Origin: a bacterium
GTDB lineage: Bacteria; Cyanobacteriota; Vampirovibrionia; Gastranaerophilales; Gastranaerophilaceae
Direction: 5' to 3'
DNA length: 52,782 nucleotides
NCBI GenBank assembly: GCA_017482685.1
Contig: JAFUMP010000029.1
Span: 1-52,782 of the forward strand
Shown here: one piece after another, positions 42,511 through 51,306 of the stretch
How positions within the stretch are numbered: the first letter of the stretch is position 1
Layout: each line of letters starts with the position of its first letter
Program-made: the position numbers and the translations under genes
The notes under the pieces: model-generated
What the model was told of the DNA's origin: nothing
Databases searched by the model: none
The model's input: only the letters and a program-made list of their open reading frames with translations

Positions 42511-42668
42511 ATTATTTAATCCCTTTTTTATATTACATATTAATTATAAAACACGAAAAAAAATTTTTTGCCTTTTTTTTATAATATTTTAAGATATTTT
42601 ACAATTAACTTTATTTGATTGAAACTTTAACCTAATTTATGCTAAACTCAAACTATCAAGGAGGGATT

Positions 42669-42791
42669 ATGCACGAGTATATTTTTAAAATGAAAAAAGG
42701 TGATATTGAGATTGAATTAAAATCTGATGATTTAGATTTTGTAGAAGAACAACTTAACAAATGGAGAGAAGAACTTCTCCAACAGGATTAA
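42669..42791 (+). CDS. Small protein homologous to the N-terminus of the next gene (40 aa)
   Basis: A 40-codon frame, MHEYIFKMKKGDIEIELKSD then DLDFVEEQLNKWREELLQQ. AAGGAGGG lies a few bases before the ATG, a strong ribosome site. It aligns with the first 36 residues of the 246-aa protein that starts 6 bases after its stop (YSFRIKKGKYLLELSTSD): both have Y-x-F-x-x-K-K-G, then x-E-L-x-x-x-D and F/L-V-E-Q-x. It is probably a tandem duplication of one small alpha/beta domain. Confidence 0.75.
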   Translation: MHEYIFKMKKGDIEIELKSDDLDFVEEQLNKWREELLQQD

Positions 42792-42797
42792 TAAAAG

Positions 42798-43538
42798 ATG
42801 GCAGTTTATTCATTTAGGATTAAAAAAGGTAAATATTTATTAGAGCTTTCAACTTCTGATAAGGAATTGCTTGTTGAGCAGTTTGATAGATGGGTTAATG
42901 CTGCTAAAGTTTATGCTCGTCGAAAAAAAGTTGAAGAGTGTAAGAATATGGTAAATGAACAAATAGCGGCAGAAGAAAAAATTACAAAAGAAAATATTGA
43001 AGCTCATATTGCTAATCATAAATCAGAAGATTCCTTAAGAATTGAAGATACAATTTTTAATGATATAAAAGAAGAAAAGACAGAAGAAAAAAATAATTTG
43101 GATATTTTCTATAAACCGCAAGTAGAAGAGAATTCTGTGTCTATTTCTCAAAAAGTAGCTTCTACTGGGGTTTTTGACTCGATTTTGGAAAATTCTTTAA
43201 ATAATCCAAAAACAGAATTATCGTTTAAGTCTGCGCCAACTATAAAAAAAGATAATGCGTTCTTAAACTATATGGCTTCTAGAAAAATAGAACGTAAAAT
43301 TGACTATTTATTATTAACTGCATATTATTTTACACAATACGAGCAAAAACCTCGTTTTACATTGAAGCAATTGAATGCTAAGCTTATGCAAAATATTGCT
43401 GTAATAATTGATCATTCTGTTCTACAAGAAGCAATTAATAGAGATTATATTGAATGTTTGCCTGACTTAACAGGTTTAGTTGGTGCTAGCGAGTATCGTT
43501 TAACAGCTTATGGTGAAAAGGTTCTTTTAGATGACTAA
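42798..43538 (+). CDS. Hypothetical protein upstream of mnmA (246 aa)
   Basis: Residues 1-38 form the small domain also encoded separately just upstream (VYSFRIKKGKYLLELSTSDKE). About 45-160 are charged and disordered (EEKITKENIEAHIANHK, KEEKTEEKNNLD). About 160-246 are a compact helical domain with a winged-helix feel (ERKIDYLLLTAYYFTQYEQ, FTLKQLNAKLMQ, YRLTAYGEKVLLDD). The LxxAYY...L-K-x-L-N pattern resembles DNA- or RNA-binding folds, but I cannot name it. It overlaps mnmA by 8 bases, so translation is coupled, and a link to tRNA or RNA metabolism is a weak inference. Confidence 0.7.
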   Translation: MAVYSFRIKKGKYLLELSTSDKELLVEQFDRWVNAAKVYARRKKVEECKNMVNEQIAAEEKITKENIEAHIANHKSEDSLRIEDTIFNDIKEEKTEEKNNLDIFYKPQVEENSVSISQKVASTGVFDSILENSLNNPKTELSFKSAPTIKKDNAFLNYMASRKIERKIDYLLLTAYYFTQYEQKPRFTLKQLNAKLMQNIAVIIDHSVLQEAINRDYIECLPDLTGLVGASEYRLTAYGEKVLLDD

Positions 43539-44568
43539 AGTTGCGGTTGCTCTTTCTGGTGGTATTGATAGTGCCGTAACTGCGGCTTTGTTAAAAGAAC
43601 AAGGCTATAATGTTGTTGGTGTGACTGCCAAAATGACATGTTCAGATGATTTTGAACAAGTTGTTTTGAACGCAAAAAAAGTTGCGGATAAGCTTCAAAT
43701 AGAACATTTTGTAATTGATGTATCAAAAGATTTTGAGCAAGAGGTTATAAAATATTTTGAAGAATCTTATAAAAATGGTCAAACTCCTAATCCGTGTATT
43801 ATTTGTAATAAGTCTATTAAATGGGGAATTCTATTTGATTATGCAATAAAAAATTTAAAGTGCGATTTTATTGCAACAGGACATTATGCGAAAATAGAGA
43901 AAAAAGACGAATGGTATAAATTATTTCCAGCTTCTGATGAGCATAAAGATCAGTTATATTTTTTATTTCTTTTGTCTCAAGAACATCTTTCAAAAACTTT
44001 ATTTCCGCTAAGCAATTATAAAAAAGATGAGGTTCGAAAGCTGGCTGAAAAATATGATTTACCACAAAAATCTGCTAAAGAGAGTCAGGATATTTGTTTT
44101 ATAAAACCTCCAATGACAACAAAAAAGTATTTAAACTCTATTTTTAAAATATCTAAAGGAGAGTTTGTTGAGAAAAAAACAGGAAAAGTTCTGGGTTTTC
44201 ATGATGGTTTTTGGCAATTTACTATAGGTCAAAGGAAAGGTATTGGTATTGCAGCGAAAGAGCCTCTTTATGTTGTTGAAATAGAACCGAAAACTAATCG
44301 TGTATATGTTGGGTATAAAGAAGAGCTTTTTGCAAAAAATCTTGAATTAAAAAACATTTATTGGAGCTATCCTGTATCAAATAAAGAGTTTGAAGTTTTA
44401 GTTAAAGTTCGTTACAATATGCAAGCGGTAAAAGCAAATGTAAAAATTAATAATATTTTAAACTTAGAGTTTATAGAACCTATTTCGGGGATAACACCAG
44501 GACAAGCTTGCGTTTTATATGATGTAAATGACGGACATTTATTGGGTGGCGGATTTATTGATCTTTAA
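43531..44568 (+). CDS. mnmA: tRNA-specific 2-thiouridylase MnmA
   Basis: In this 345-aa protein the N-terminal PP-loop is VALSGGIDSAVTAALL. TPNPCIICNKSIKWG carries the catalytic Cys92. KESQDICFI supplies the second, persulfide-receiving Cys. The RNA-binding segment includes GQRKGIGIAAKEPLYVVEI and the C-terminal PISGITPGQACVLYD. It thiolates U34 of tRNAs for Lys, Glu and Gln, using ATP and sulfur from a relay. It starts inside the preceding 246-aa gene. A repeat block follows before rnpA. Confidence 0.95.
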   Translation: MTKVAVALSGGIDSAVTAALLKEQGYNVVGVTAKMTCSDDFEQVVLNAKKVADKLQIEHFVIDVSKDFEQEVIKYFEESYKNGQTPNPCIICNKSIKWGILFDYAIKNLKCDFIATGHYAKIEKKDEWYKLFPASDEHKDQLYFLFLLSQEHLSKTLFPLSNYKKDEVRKLAEKYDLPQKSAKESQDICFIKPPMTTKKYLNSIFKISKGEFVEKKTGKVLGFHDGFWQFTIGQRKGIGIAAKEPLYVVEIEPKTNRVYVGYKEELFAKNLELKNIYWSYPVSNKEFEVLVKVRYNMQAVKANVKINNILNLEFIEPISGITPGQACVLYDVNDGHLLGGGFIDL

Positions 44569-44573
44569 TACTT

Positions 44574-44800
44574 CTACCTCATTCTAACCTTCTCTTGTTA
44601 GAAAAAAGGGTTATTTTTACCCGTCTTTGGGGTTGGGCTAGTAATGCCAAACTTATCCCATCTCCTTTTTTAACCTGTCTTTGGAGCTGAAATACATACA
44701 CCAAGCTTACTCCATCTTCTTTTTTAACCTATCTTTGGAGCTGAAATACATATACCAAGCTTACTCCATCTGCTTTGTGGAGAGAGCTAGAGTGAGGTGA
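44574..44800. repeat. MITE-like block: inverted ends around three 54-bp tandem units
   Basis: The left end TACCTCATTCTAACCTTCTC (44575-44594) is inverted relative to the right end GAGAGAGCTAGAGTGAGGTG (44780-44799). Between them, about 44612-44773 holds three copies of a 54-bp unit, each with a (A/C)CC(T/C)GTCTTTGG-type core. Units 2 and 3 are almost identical (GGAGCTGAAATACATA, CCAAGCTTACTCCATCT), and unit 1 is more diverged. No transposase is present. The ends belong to the same class as the repeats at 18641 and 20837. It separates mnmA from rnpA. Confidence 0.75.
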
Positions 44801-44847
44801 TTTTTTTAAGATTTTACAAAAATTATTGATTAATGTATTATTTTCTT

Positions 44848-45204
44848 ATGTTACAGAAGCAATTTAGACTAAAAAAAAGAGTGGCTTTTCAGGCTACATA
44901 TCGTTCTGGAGTGTCTTTTCATAAAGAAGGCATTACTGTTTTTTGTGGCAAAGTAAAGAAAAATGATATACCAACAAAATTTGGGTTTGTTGTAAGTAAA
45001 AAGATCCATAAACGAGCTGTAAAAAGAAATCGAATTAAACGACTAATGCGTGAAAGCGTGAGGCTTTATATAAAATCGGAACAAAGTTTTGATACTAAAT
45101 ACATTTCGCTTATATTTGTCGCTTCTGCAAGATTGTTGGATAAAAAATTTTCAGAAGTTGATGCTATTGTAACAAAAATTATGAGAAAATTGTTAAATGA
45201 TTGA
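44848..45204 (+). CDS. rnpA: Ribonuclease P protein component
   Basis: This 118-aa protein is a typical RnpA. LKKRVAFQATYRSGVSFHKEG opens the fold, GFVVSKKIHKRAVKRNRIKRLMRE carries the conserved arginine-rich RNR motif, and the C-terminal helix closes it. It binds the P RNA and matures tRNA 5' ends. The start at MLQKQFRLKK suits the family; an ATG five codons earlier is less likely. No good Shine-Dalgarno is seen. rpmH, the usual upstream neighbour, is missing; the repeat block lies in its place. The following gene overlaps by 8 bases and is not yidC-like. Confidence 0.93.
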   Translation: MLQKQFRLKKRVAFQATYRSGVSFHKEGITVFCGKVKKNDIPTKFGFVVSKKIHKRAVKRNRIKRLMRESVRLYIKSEQSFDTKYISLIFVASARLLDKKFSEVDAIVTKIMRKLLND

Positions 45205-45766
45205 TGGAATATTAACACCAGCGCTTAGAGATATTGATTATTTAGCTCCAGCAGCTCCTTATCCTGTGACTCCTTCAGGGATTACAATTCACCAGAATCC
45301 AATATATCGTTATGCGATTCCAACTGATGAACAGCCTGTTTTAATCATTAAAGACTATATTCCTGATTATAATGGGAATTTTATAGCACCAGGGCATTAT
45401 CAACTTGCGTTGTCTGATGACAGAGAGTTTTTATATCTTATTGAATCTAGAAATTTACTTGCGGTTATTCCTGTTTTTAAGCTTGCTGAAAATGAAGCAG
45501 AGCTGAAAAAATATAGAGATAAAAATAAAGATCTTACAAAATCAGAAAAAAAAGAAGTCGAACGAGCTGAACGAAAGAAAAAAAGAGATGAAAAACGACA
45601 AAAGATTATAGAAGCTAAGTATGCTATAACAGGTGCAACTTTACCAAGTAAAGAGTATGTGCATTTAGATGCAAGTATAGATTTTATAAAAGAAGGTGGG
45701 TACTATTTAATTCGCTATGAAAAAGGCTATATCAGAGCATGGGGTGCAATAAAGGTCGTGAATTAG
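45197..45766 (+). CDS. Hypothetical protein downstream of rnpA (189 aa)
   Basis: Residues 1-110 are beta-rich and Pro/Tyr-rich (YLAPAAPYPVTPSGITI, ISPDYNGNF-like turns, APGHYQLALSDDREFLYLIES). About 110-150 are a highly charged Lys/Glu/Arg helix (KSEKKEVERAERKKKRDEKRQ). The last 40 residues return to beta (YYLIRYEKGYIRAWGAIKV). It has no signal peptide, membrane helix or Cys. The charged helix looks like an RNA-binding or scaffold element. It overlaps rnpA by 8 bases, so it is co-translated. The family is not recognised. Confidence 0.7.
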   Translation: MIDGILTPALRDIDYLAPAAPYPVTPSGITIHQNPIYRYAIPTDEQPVLIIKDYIPDYNGNFIAPGHYQLALSDDREFLYLIESRNLLAVIPVFKLAENEAELKKYRDKNKDLTKSEKKEVERAERKKKRDEKRQKIIEAKYAITGATLPSKEYVHLDASIDFIKEGGYYLIRYEKGYIRAWGAIKVVN

Positions 45767-45995
45767 ATAAGCTAATTTCTTGTTTATCTTTAATTTAATA
45801 AAGTTTGTTAAGAAACCGATAATATTGTATACAAAACCAAAATTATATGATATGATTGAATTATAGTATTAGATAAAATTTTTGAGGATATATGCGATAG
45901 CAAAGCTTATTATTGAATAATAAAAGTTGTCAGGTAGGTTATATGTGCCTGAATGTCGTGTATATATAAAAAAATAGAAAGAGAAAAGGTGCTAG

Positions 45996-47519
45996 ATGAG
46001 TAGTACATTATTTGTTGTTGCTGTAATTATAGCTGTAATTTTAGCGGCAGTTATTGCAGTGCAAAGGGTTAAGTACAAGAACCTTGTACAACAAACAGAA
46101 CAAAGCATGAAAGATCTTAAAGAAAAAGAATCTATCATGCAAAAAGAAGCTATGATTAAAGCAAAAGAGGCTTTGCATAGCGAAAGAGAACAGCTAAATG
46201 AAGATGAAAGAGAAAGAAGAAGAGAATTCGCGGCTATTGAAACAAAGCTTTCAAAACGTGAAGATATGATTGAAAATAAAATCCAAGAGCTTACGGATAA
46301 AGAAGTTTCTCTTGACAAAATGAAAGATAAAATCATAGAAAAAGAGGACTTATTAGATGAGCTAATTGGAAAAAGTACAGCAGAATTAGAAAGGATTGCT
46401 GGGCTTTCTGTTGAAGAAGCTAAAAGGATGTTGATGGAACAATTAAAAAGTGATTTAGCTCAAGAGCAACTTCAATTAATTAGAGAAAACGAAGCAAAAA
46501 TAAGAGAAAATGCTCAAGAAAAAGCAAAAGAAATTCTTTCTACAACAATGCAAAGATGTATGATGGAACAAGTAGTTGAATCAACAGTTTCAGTAGTTTC
46601 ACTCCCAAGTGATGAAATGAAAGGTCGTATTATTGGTCGTGAAGGTCGTAATATTAGAACTCTTGAAACTTTAACTGGTGTTGATTTGATTATTGACGAT
46701 ACTCCAGAAGCAGTTGTTCTTTCTGCTTTTGACCCAGTAAGACGTGAAATTGCAAAAATTGCTTTAGAAAAATTGATTCAAGATGGTAGAATTCACCCTG
46801 TAAGAATAGAAGAAACTGTCGAAAAATCTAGAGAAGAAGTTGAACAAAAAATTCTTAAAGAAGGTGAAAATGCTGCCGTAGATATGGGTATTATGGGCTT
46901 AAATAAAGAGCTTATAAAGAATTTAGGACGCTTATACTACAGAACTTCTTATGGCCAAAATGTCCTTAAGCATTCTCTTGAGGTAGGTCATATAGCAGGC
47001 ATGTTAGCAGCTGAGTTAGGTGCGAACGTGAATGTGGCAAAACGTGCAGGTTTATTACACGATATTGGTAAAGCAGTAGACCAAACTCAAGAAGGTACTC
47101 ATATTCAATTAGGTGTTGAGTTAGCTTCTCGTTATGGTGAAAAACAAGATGTTATTCACGCTATTGAAGCTCACCATGATGATGTTACTGCAAATACGAT
47201 TGAAGCTGTATTAGTAAAACTAGCGGATGCTATTTCTGCAGGTAGACCTGGTGCAAGACGTGATACTTTAGAAATTTATATTAAACGACTTCAAAAAATT
47301 GAAGAGATTGTAAATAGTTATGAAGGTATTAAACAATCTTTTGCAGTTCAAGCTGGGCGTGAAGTTAGGGTAATAGTTCAATCAGAAATGTTTGACGATT
47401 TAGCTTCACAAAAATTAGCCAGAGATATTGCGAAAAAGATTGAGGATGAGCTTGATTATCCAGGACAAATTAAAGTTACTGTTGTAAGAGAGTTCAGAAC
47501 AACTGAAATAGCAAAATAG
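45996..47519 (+). CDS. rny: Ribonuclease Y
   Basis: The protein has 507 aa. An N-terminal membrane helix (about 3-22) is followed by a long coiled coil (about 25-190). The KH domain (about 210-270) has [19 protein letters not shown]. The HD domain (about 325-420) has [27 protein letters not shown] and EAHHDDV, giving the metal-binding HD pair. It is a membrane endonuclease that starts mRNA decay. AAAAGGTG precedes the ATG. The 229-base leader contains a hairpin (CAGGTA...TGCCTG, about 45931-45953) but no further gene. rny-ymdB order matches many bacteria. Confidence 0.97.
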   Translation: MSSTLFVVAVIIAVILAAVIAVQRVKYKNLVQQTEQSMKDLKEKESIMQKEAMIKAKEALHSEREQLNEDERERRREFAAIETKLSKREDMIENKIQELTDKEVSLDKMKDKIIEKEDLLDELIGKSTAELERIAGLSVEEAKRMLMEQLKSDLAQEQLQLIRENEAKIRENAQEKAKEILSTTMQRCMMEQVVESTVSVVSLPSDEMKGRIIGREGRNIRTLETLTGVDLIIDDTPEAVVLSAFDPVRREIAKIALEKLIQDGRIHPVRIEETVEKSREEVEQKILKEGENAAVDMGIMGLNKELIKNLGRLYYRTSYGQNVLKHSLEVGHIAGMLAAELGANVNVAKRAGLLHDIGKAVDQTQEGTHIQLGVELASRYGEKQDVIHAIEAHHDDVTANTIEAVLVKLADAISAGRPGARRDTLEIYIKRLQKIEEIVNSYEGIKQSFAVQAGREVRVIVQSEMFDDLASQKLARDIAKKIEDELDYPGQIKVTVVREFRTTEIAK

Positions 47520-47579
47520 GGGTAAATATATTAAGGCTTGCTTTTAAAATACAAGCCCTAAGTTACTTCAAATAAGAAT

Positions 47580-48431
47580 ATGGAACAAGACACTTTAAAA
47601 ATATTATTTTTCGGAGATATTACAGGAAGACAGGGGCGCAACGCGCTCAAGTCTTTCTTAGCATCTTCAGATTTAAATAATACATTTGTAATTGTAAATA
47701 TTGAAAATGCCTCTCATGGTTTTGGGCTTACAAAGAAGAACTATAATGATTTGACTTTAGCAGGAGTTAATTGTTTTACTTCAGGAAATCATATCTGGGA
47801 TAAAAAAGATATTTATGAATATATTAACGATGCTGCGAATCTTGTACGTCCGATAAATTATCCTGTAGGTACTCCTGGAAAAGGTTCTCAGGTGTTTGAG
47901 TTTAATGGTTTTAAAATTGGGATTATAAATGTACTTGGACGAGTATTTATGCCTCCAATGGATTCTCCTTGGCAAGTTGTTATTGAAGAAATTAACAAGC
48001 TTAAAAATGAAAATGTTGAGCATATATTTATTGATTTTCACGCAGAAGCAACAGCAGAAAAGATTTGTTTTTCCAAGTTTTTAGCAAATGAGTTTAATAC
48101 AGAAGAATATGCGTTAGTGAAAGGTTTCTTTGGTACACATACTCATGTTCAGACTGCAGATGAAAAAATTATTAATGGAATGGCCTATATTACAGATGCA
48201 GGTTTTTGTGGCTCTGTAGATAGCGTGATTGGAATGGAATATTCTACATCACTTAAGCGACTTTCAACAAGCCTTCCTGAGCGTTATGAAATTGCAGAAA
48301 GTGGACTTGCTCAACTTAATGGTGTTGAAGTTCTTATTGATAGAACAAAAGCAACACAAATTAAAAGGATTAATATTTTAGTAGATAATAATGAACAAGA
48401 AAGGAAGGCCGACCTTGACTCAGGGGGTTAA
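47580..48431 (+). CDS. ymdB: YmdB-family metallophosphoesterase
   Basis: In this 283-aa protein LFFGDITGRQGRNAL, VNIENASHGFGLT, TSGNHIWDKKDI, FIDFHAEATAEK and FFGTHTHVQTADE place it in the TIGR00282/YmdB family, with the conserved D, N, E and H metal ligands. YmdB-type enzymes hydrolyse 2',3'-cyclic nucleotides and affect RNA turnover and biofilm formation in Gram-positives. It lies 60 bases after rny, as in many genomes. The C-terminus (NEQERKADLDSGG) overlaps a possible upstream start of the PHP gene. No strong ribosome site is seen at the ATG. Confidence 0.93.
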   Translation: MEQDTLKILFFGDITGRQGRNALKSFLASSDLNNTFVIVNIENASHGFGLTKKNYNDLTLAGVNCFTSGNHIWDKKDIYEYINDAANLVRPINYPVGTPGKGSQVFEFNGFKIGIINVLGRVFMPPMDSPWQVVIEEINKLKNENVEHIFIDFHAEATAEKICFSKFLANEFNTEEYALVKGFFGTHTHVQTADEKIINGMAYITDAGFCGSVDSVIGMEYSTSLKRLSTSLPERYEIAESGLAQLNGVEVLIDRTKATQIKRINILVDNNEQERKADLDSGG

Positions 48432-48444
48432 AATTGAGGGTGGT

Positions 48445-49293
48445 ATGAAAGGCGATTATCATATTCACACCAATTATTCAGATGGCGTTTTTTCTCCGGA
48501 AAAAATCGTTGATTTAGCGCTCGAAGCTGGTTTAAAAGCTATTTCGCTTACGGACCACGATAATGTTTTATCGTATAATATCGCAGTAGAATATCTTAAA
48601 ACTAAAGAAGTTGAAATGAAAGTTATTCAAGGTATTGAAGTTAATACTTTGTATAAAGATTATGAAGTTCATATTTTAGGGTATTTTCCTGATACAACAA
48701 AAAGTGATTTTAAAAATTTATTAAAGATTCAACAACAGGCTCGTACTAAGCAAACAAAAGAGATTCTAGCTCTTTTATCTAAAAAAGAAGGAATTAAAAT
48801 TAAGTACGAAGATGTAAAAAATATGGTTGCAGAAGGTGGTTCTATTGGTCGTCCTCATATTGCAAAAGCGATTACTAATGCTGGTGGAACAAGCAATGTG
48901 ATGGAAGCTTATAGCAAATATATTCATAGAAATTCACCTGTCTATGTAGAGAGAAAAACTGTATCTCCGTTTGATGCTGTTGAAGTTATTTATGATTCTG
49001 GTGGGATTCCTGTAATAGCTCATCCTTATGATATTGATATAGCAGAAAAGCTTATTAAAGATCTTATGAATTGTGGACTTAGAGGGATTGAAGCTTATCA
49101 TAGAAAACATTCTCCTGCAATTGTTGAGTATTTTTCTTCTATGGCGGAAAATCTAGGGTTAATTGTAACAGGTGGTTCAGATTTTCATGCCCCAAATATA
49201 ATGAATGGACAAATTATTCTGGGTAAGAATTTTGTTCCTGAATGGATTTATGAAAAATTGCTTGAAGAAAAAAGAAGATTAGATTTAGCATAA
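48445..49293 (+). CDS. PHP-domain phosphatase (YciV/RNase AM-like)
   Basis: This 282-aa protein shows the PHP motifs DYHIHTNYSDGV, AISLTDHDNV, VNTLYKDYEVHILGYF, IAKAI and GRPHIA (about 130-135), GIPVIAHPYD and TGGSDFHAPN. This full set fits the family of 3',5'-nucleoside bisphosphate phosphatases (YciV, also named RNase AM). The start is the ATG at 48445, with GAGGGTGG close by. An in-frame ATG 18 codons earlier overlaps ymdB and adds no domain. Gene order ymdB-PHP-pilin-LOG suggests a mixed operon. Confidence 0.88.
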   Translation: MKGDYHIHTNYSDGVFSPEKIVDLALEAGLKAISLTDHDNVLSYNIAVEYLKTKEVEMKVIQGIEVNTLYKDYEVHILGYFPDTTKSDFKNLLKIQQQARTKQTKEILALLSKKEGIKIKYEDVKNMVAEGGSIGRPHIAKAITNAGGTSNVMEAYSKYIHRNSPVYVERKTVSPFDAVEVIYDSGGIPVIAHPYDIDIAEKLIKDLMNCGLRGIEAYHRKHSPAIVEYFSSMAENLGLIVTGGSDFHAPNIMNGQIILGKNFVPEWIYEKLLEEKRRLDLA

Positions 49294-49308
49294 AATAAGA
49301 GAGGACTT

Positions 49309-49890
49309 ATGAAAAAAGGTTTTACCATCGTAGAAGTATCAATACTGCTTGTAATATTTTTAATAGTGGCTTTTTTGGTAGCGCCTTTGTCGCTTGATGA
49401 TACAACTCAGGCTAAAAATATTTCACGTTGGCGAAATGTTCAACAAGAGTTCTCAAATATCTTCTTTTCTATAAATTCACAGAAGGATCACTCTCTTTTG
49501 CCTTTTAATGCTGTTCTTGATGATATTTTTGCAAGTGAGATTAAAGGTGAAACAAAGCCTTATAAAATAACTTTTATGAACGGCACTTATCCAAATGTAA
49601 CTTATCGATTTAAGGATTTTAAAACAACTTATTCTAATGCTGTTCTTGCAATAAAATTGTTTAGTGACGTAAAAGAAGATGGGTTGCATGGTATTTTAAT
49701 GTATGACGTTAATGGAAAATATAGGCCAAATACTTGGGGGAAAGATGTGTTTGGGCTGTATATTTATGAAGATAAGTTCGTTCCGTTTGGTAAAAATGAA
49801 CCGATTAGTAAACAAAAACAAGATTGTTCAAGAAATGGAACAGGTTTATTTTGTTCAAATTATTATTTAATTGGAGGAAATTTTGATTAA
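49309..49890 (+). CDS. Type IV pilin-like protein (prepilin signal, 193 aa)
   Basis: MKKG then FTIVEVSILLVIFLIVAFLVAP is a class III signal, with cleavage after Gly4 and Glu at +5. The mature part is beta-rich (FVPFGKNEPIS). Two cysteines near the C-terminus (KQDCSRNGTGLFCSNYY) are placed to form the pilin D-region disulfide. It is probably a minor pilin or pseudopilin. GAGAGGAC precedes the ATG, 15 bases after the PHP stop. It does not resemble the 246-aa pilin outside the signal. Its stop overlaps the LOG gene start. Confidence 0.85.
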   Translation: MKKGFTIVEVSILLVIFLIVAFLVAPLSLDDTTQAKNISRWRNVQQEFSNIFFSINSQKDHSLLPFNAVLDDIFASEIKGETKPYKITFMNGTYPNVTYRFKDFKTTYSNAVLAIKLFSDVKEDGLHGILMYDVNGKYRPNTWGKDVFGLYIYEDKFVPFGKNEPISKQKQDCSRNGTGLFCSNYYLIGGNFD

Positions 49891-50470
49891 AAATATATGT
49901 GTATTCGCTTCATCTTCAAACCATTTGGAAGAAATTTTTTATAAAGAGGCAAGAGAGCTTGGATTATTGATTGGAAAGAATAATTATAATGTTGTCTATG
50001 GCGGAAGTAAACTTGGTCTTATGTATGCTTGCGCAGGAGCAGTTAAAGAAGCTGGTGGAAAGATTTTTGGGATTATGCCAGAACGCTTAGCAAATATGGG
50101 ATGTGCTAATCCTGATGACTGTGATGAGTTTATATTGACGATTGGTATGCGTGAAAGAAAAGCTAAATTAGATGAGCTTTCTGACGCAGTTATAGCTATT
50201 GCTGGAGGTTTTGGTACATTAGAAGAGCTTTCTGAATTAATTGTTCAGAAACAATTAGGATATAATAATAAGCCAATAGTAATACTTAATACAGCTGGTT
50301 TTTATGATAAATTAATTGAGTTCTTTGAAACTATTATTCAAAGAAGTTTTGCAAACGAGGAATCTAGAAAGCTATATTATATTGCAAAGACACCAAAAGA
50401 AGCTATTGATTATATACGAAACTATCAGCCTGAAGAATTTGGCTTAAAATTTGTTAAATCAAAGTTTTAA
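49883..50470 (+). CDS. LOG-family protein (lysine-decarboxylase-like / cytokinin riboside monophosphate phosphoribohydrolase-like)
   Basis: This 195-aa protein has YGGSKLGLMYACAGAVKEAGG, MRERKAKLDELSD and AGGFGTLEELSE, which match the LOG family signatures (GGxxxGLMG, and PGGxGTxxE as AGGFGTLEE here). LOG enzymes release free base from nucleoside 5'-monophosphates; many bacterial members have unclear substrates. The start is a TTG at 49883, with GGAGG 5 bases upstream. An earlier TTG at 49871 is too far inside the pilin. The gene overlaps the pilin by 8 bases. Confidence 0.88.
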   Translation: MIKNICVFASSSNHLEEIFYKEARELGLLIGKNNYNVVYGGSKLGLMYACAGAVKEAGGKIFGIMPERLANMGCANPDDCDEFILTIGMRERKAKLDELSDAVIAIAGGFGTLEELSELIVQKQLGYNNKPIVILNTAGFYDKLIEFFETIIQRSFANEESRKLYYIAKTPKEAIDYIRNYQPEEFGLKFVKSKF

Positions 50471-50904
50471 TTTTTGTTTAGGCTACTAATCAGGCCTTCT
50501 AAAGCTAAAATATAGCTATCTTCTCCAAAACCTGCAATAATGGCTTTACATACTCCACTTAATAAAGAAGTATGTCTAAATTCTTCTCTAGCGTGGATAT
50601 TTGTCATGTGAACTTCTATTGTTGGGATTTGAACCGCTGCTATTGCGTCTCTAATAACGACGCTTGTATGTGTATATCCACCAGCATTTATCAAAATGCC
50701 ATTATAATTATTGAGGGCGCTTTGGATTTTTTCAACGATTTCGCCTTCAATGTTGCTTTGGTAAACATCAACATCTGCGCCAAGTTCTTTACCTTTGTCT
50801 ATAACAGCTTGTTCTATTTCTTTTAAAGATTTTCCACCATATTTTTCAGGCTCTCTTATACCTAACATATTTAAATTTGCACCATTTATAAGTAATATTT
50901 TCAT
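50467..50904 (-). CDS. aroQ: Type II 3-dehydroquinate dehydratase
   Basis: This 145-aa protein is the normal length. LLINGANLNMLGIREPEKYGG carries the active-site Tyr/Arg loop. QSNIEGEIVEKIQSA has the usual Glu. GILINAGGYTHTSVVIRDAI contains the substrate-binding stretch, and IPTIEVHMTNIHAREEFRHTS the catalytic His. It removes water from 3-dehydroquinate in the shikimate pathway. AGAGG lies 5 bases before the ATG. It is convergent with and overlaps the LOG gene's end by 4 bases. Confidence 0.97.
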   Translation of the reverse strand: MKILLINGANLNMLGIREPEKYGGKSLKEIEQAVIDKGKELGADVDVYQSNIEGEIVEKIQSALNNYNGILINAGGYTHTSVVIRDAIAAVQIPTIEVHMTNIHAREEFRHTSLLSGVCKAIIAGFGEDSYILALEGLISSLNKN

Positions 50905-50982
50905 AGAAACCTCTTTTATTATTTACCCCTTTATTATACAATATTTTTAAAGATTAATAAACAAAAGAAAAGCGAGGATGAG

Positions 50983-51306
50983 ATGATTAACAAACGTTGG
51001 TATGACAGTGATCCTATTTTAAAAGAGGCGCTTGAACTTTTAAGATTGCAAACAGATGATACAAAATCTGAAGCTACTGAATTTTTATTGAAACTTCAAG
51101 AACAAGTTGCAGGCGAAGTAATAGAACACGTTTATGGTATTATTAATACTTTTCAAGGAAAAGGTAATCGTTGGTACGATAATGATCCGATGATGTTAAA
51201 AGGTGTTGAATTACTTAGAAATGCTCCAGCTAAAATTCAAAGAGTTGCTGCGTTAAAGTTACTTATTGCGCTTGAACAAAAATCTTTTGATGGAGTTGAA
51301 ATCTAG
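50983..51306 (+). CDS. Small protein with two RWYDxDP helical repeats (107 aa)
   Basis: Residues about 4-41 (KRWYDSDPILKEALELLRLQ) and about 67-103 (NRWYDNDPMMLKGVELLRNA) are two copies of the same helical motif, with R-W-Y-D-x-DP-x-x followed by x-x-x-E-LLR and a second helix (L-K-L-L-I-A-L-E-Q). Such duplicated helices often bind a partner protein. The family is not recognised. It lies directly before folE2, with the stop and next start overlapping (TAGTG), so the two are co-translated and may be linked in function. Confidence 0.75.
   Translation: MINKRWYDSDPILKEALELLRLQTDDTKSEATEFLLKLQEQVAGEVIEHVYGIINTFQGKGNRWYDNDPMMLKGVELLRNAPAKIQRVAALKLLIALEQKSFDGVEI

Noticed and set aside
44612..44773. 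Possible CRISPR array
   Set aside because: The three 54-bp units are adjacent and alike over their whole length; there are no distinct spacers and no cas gene.
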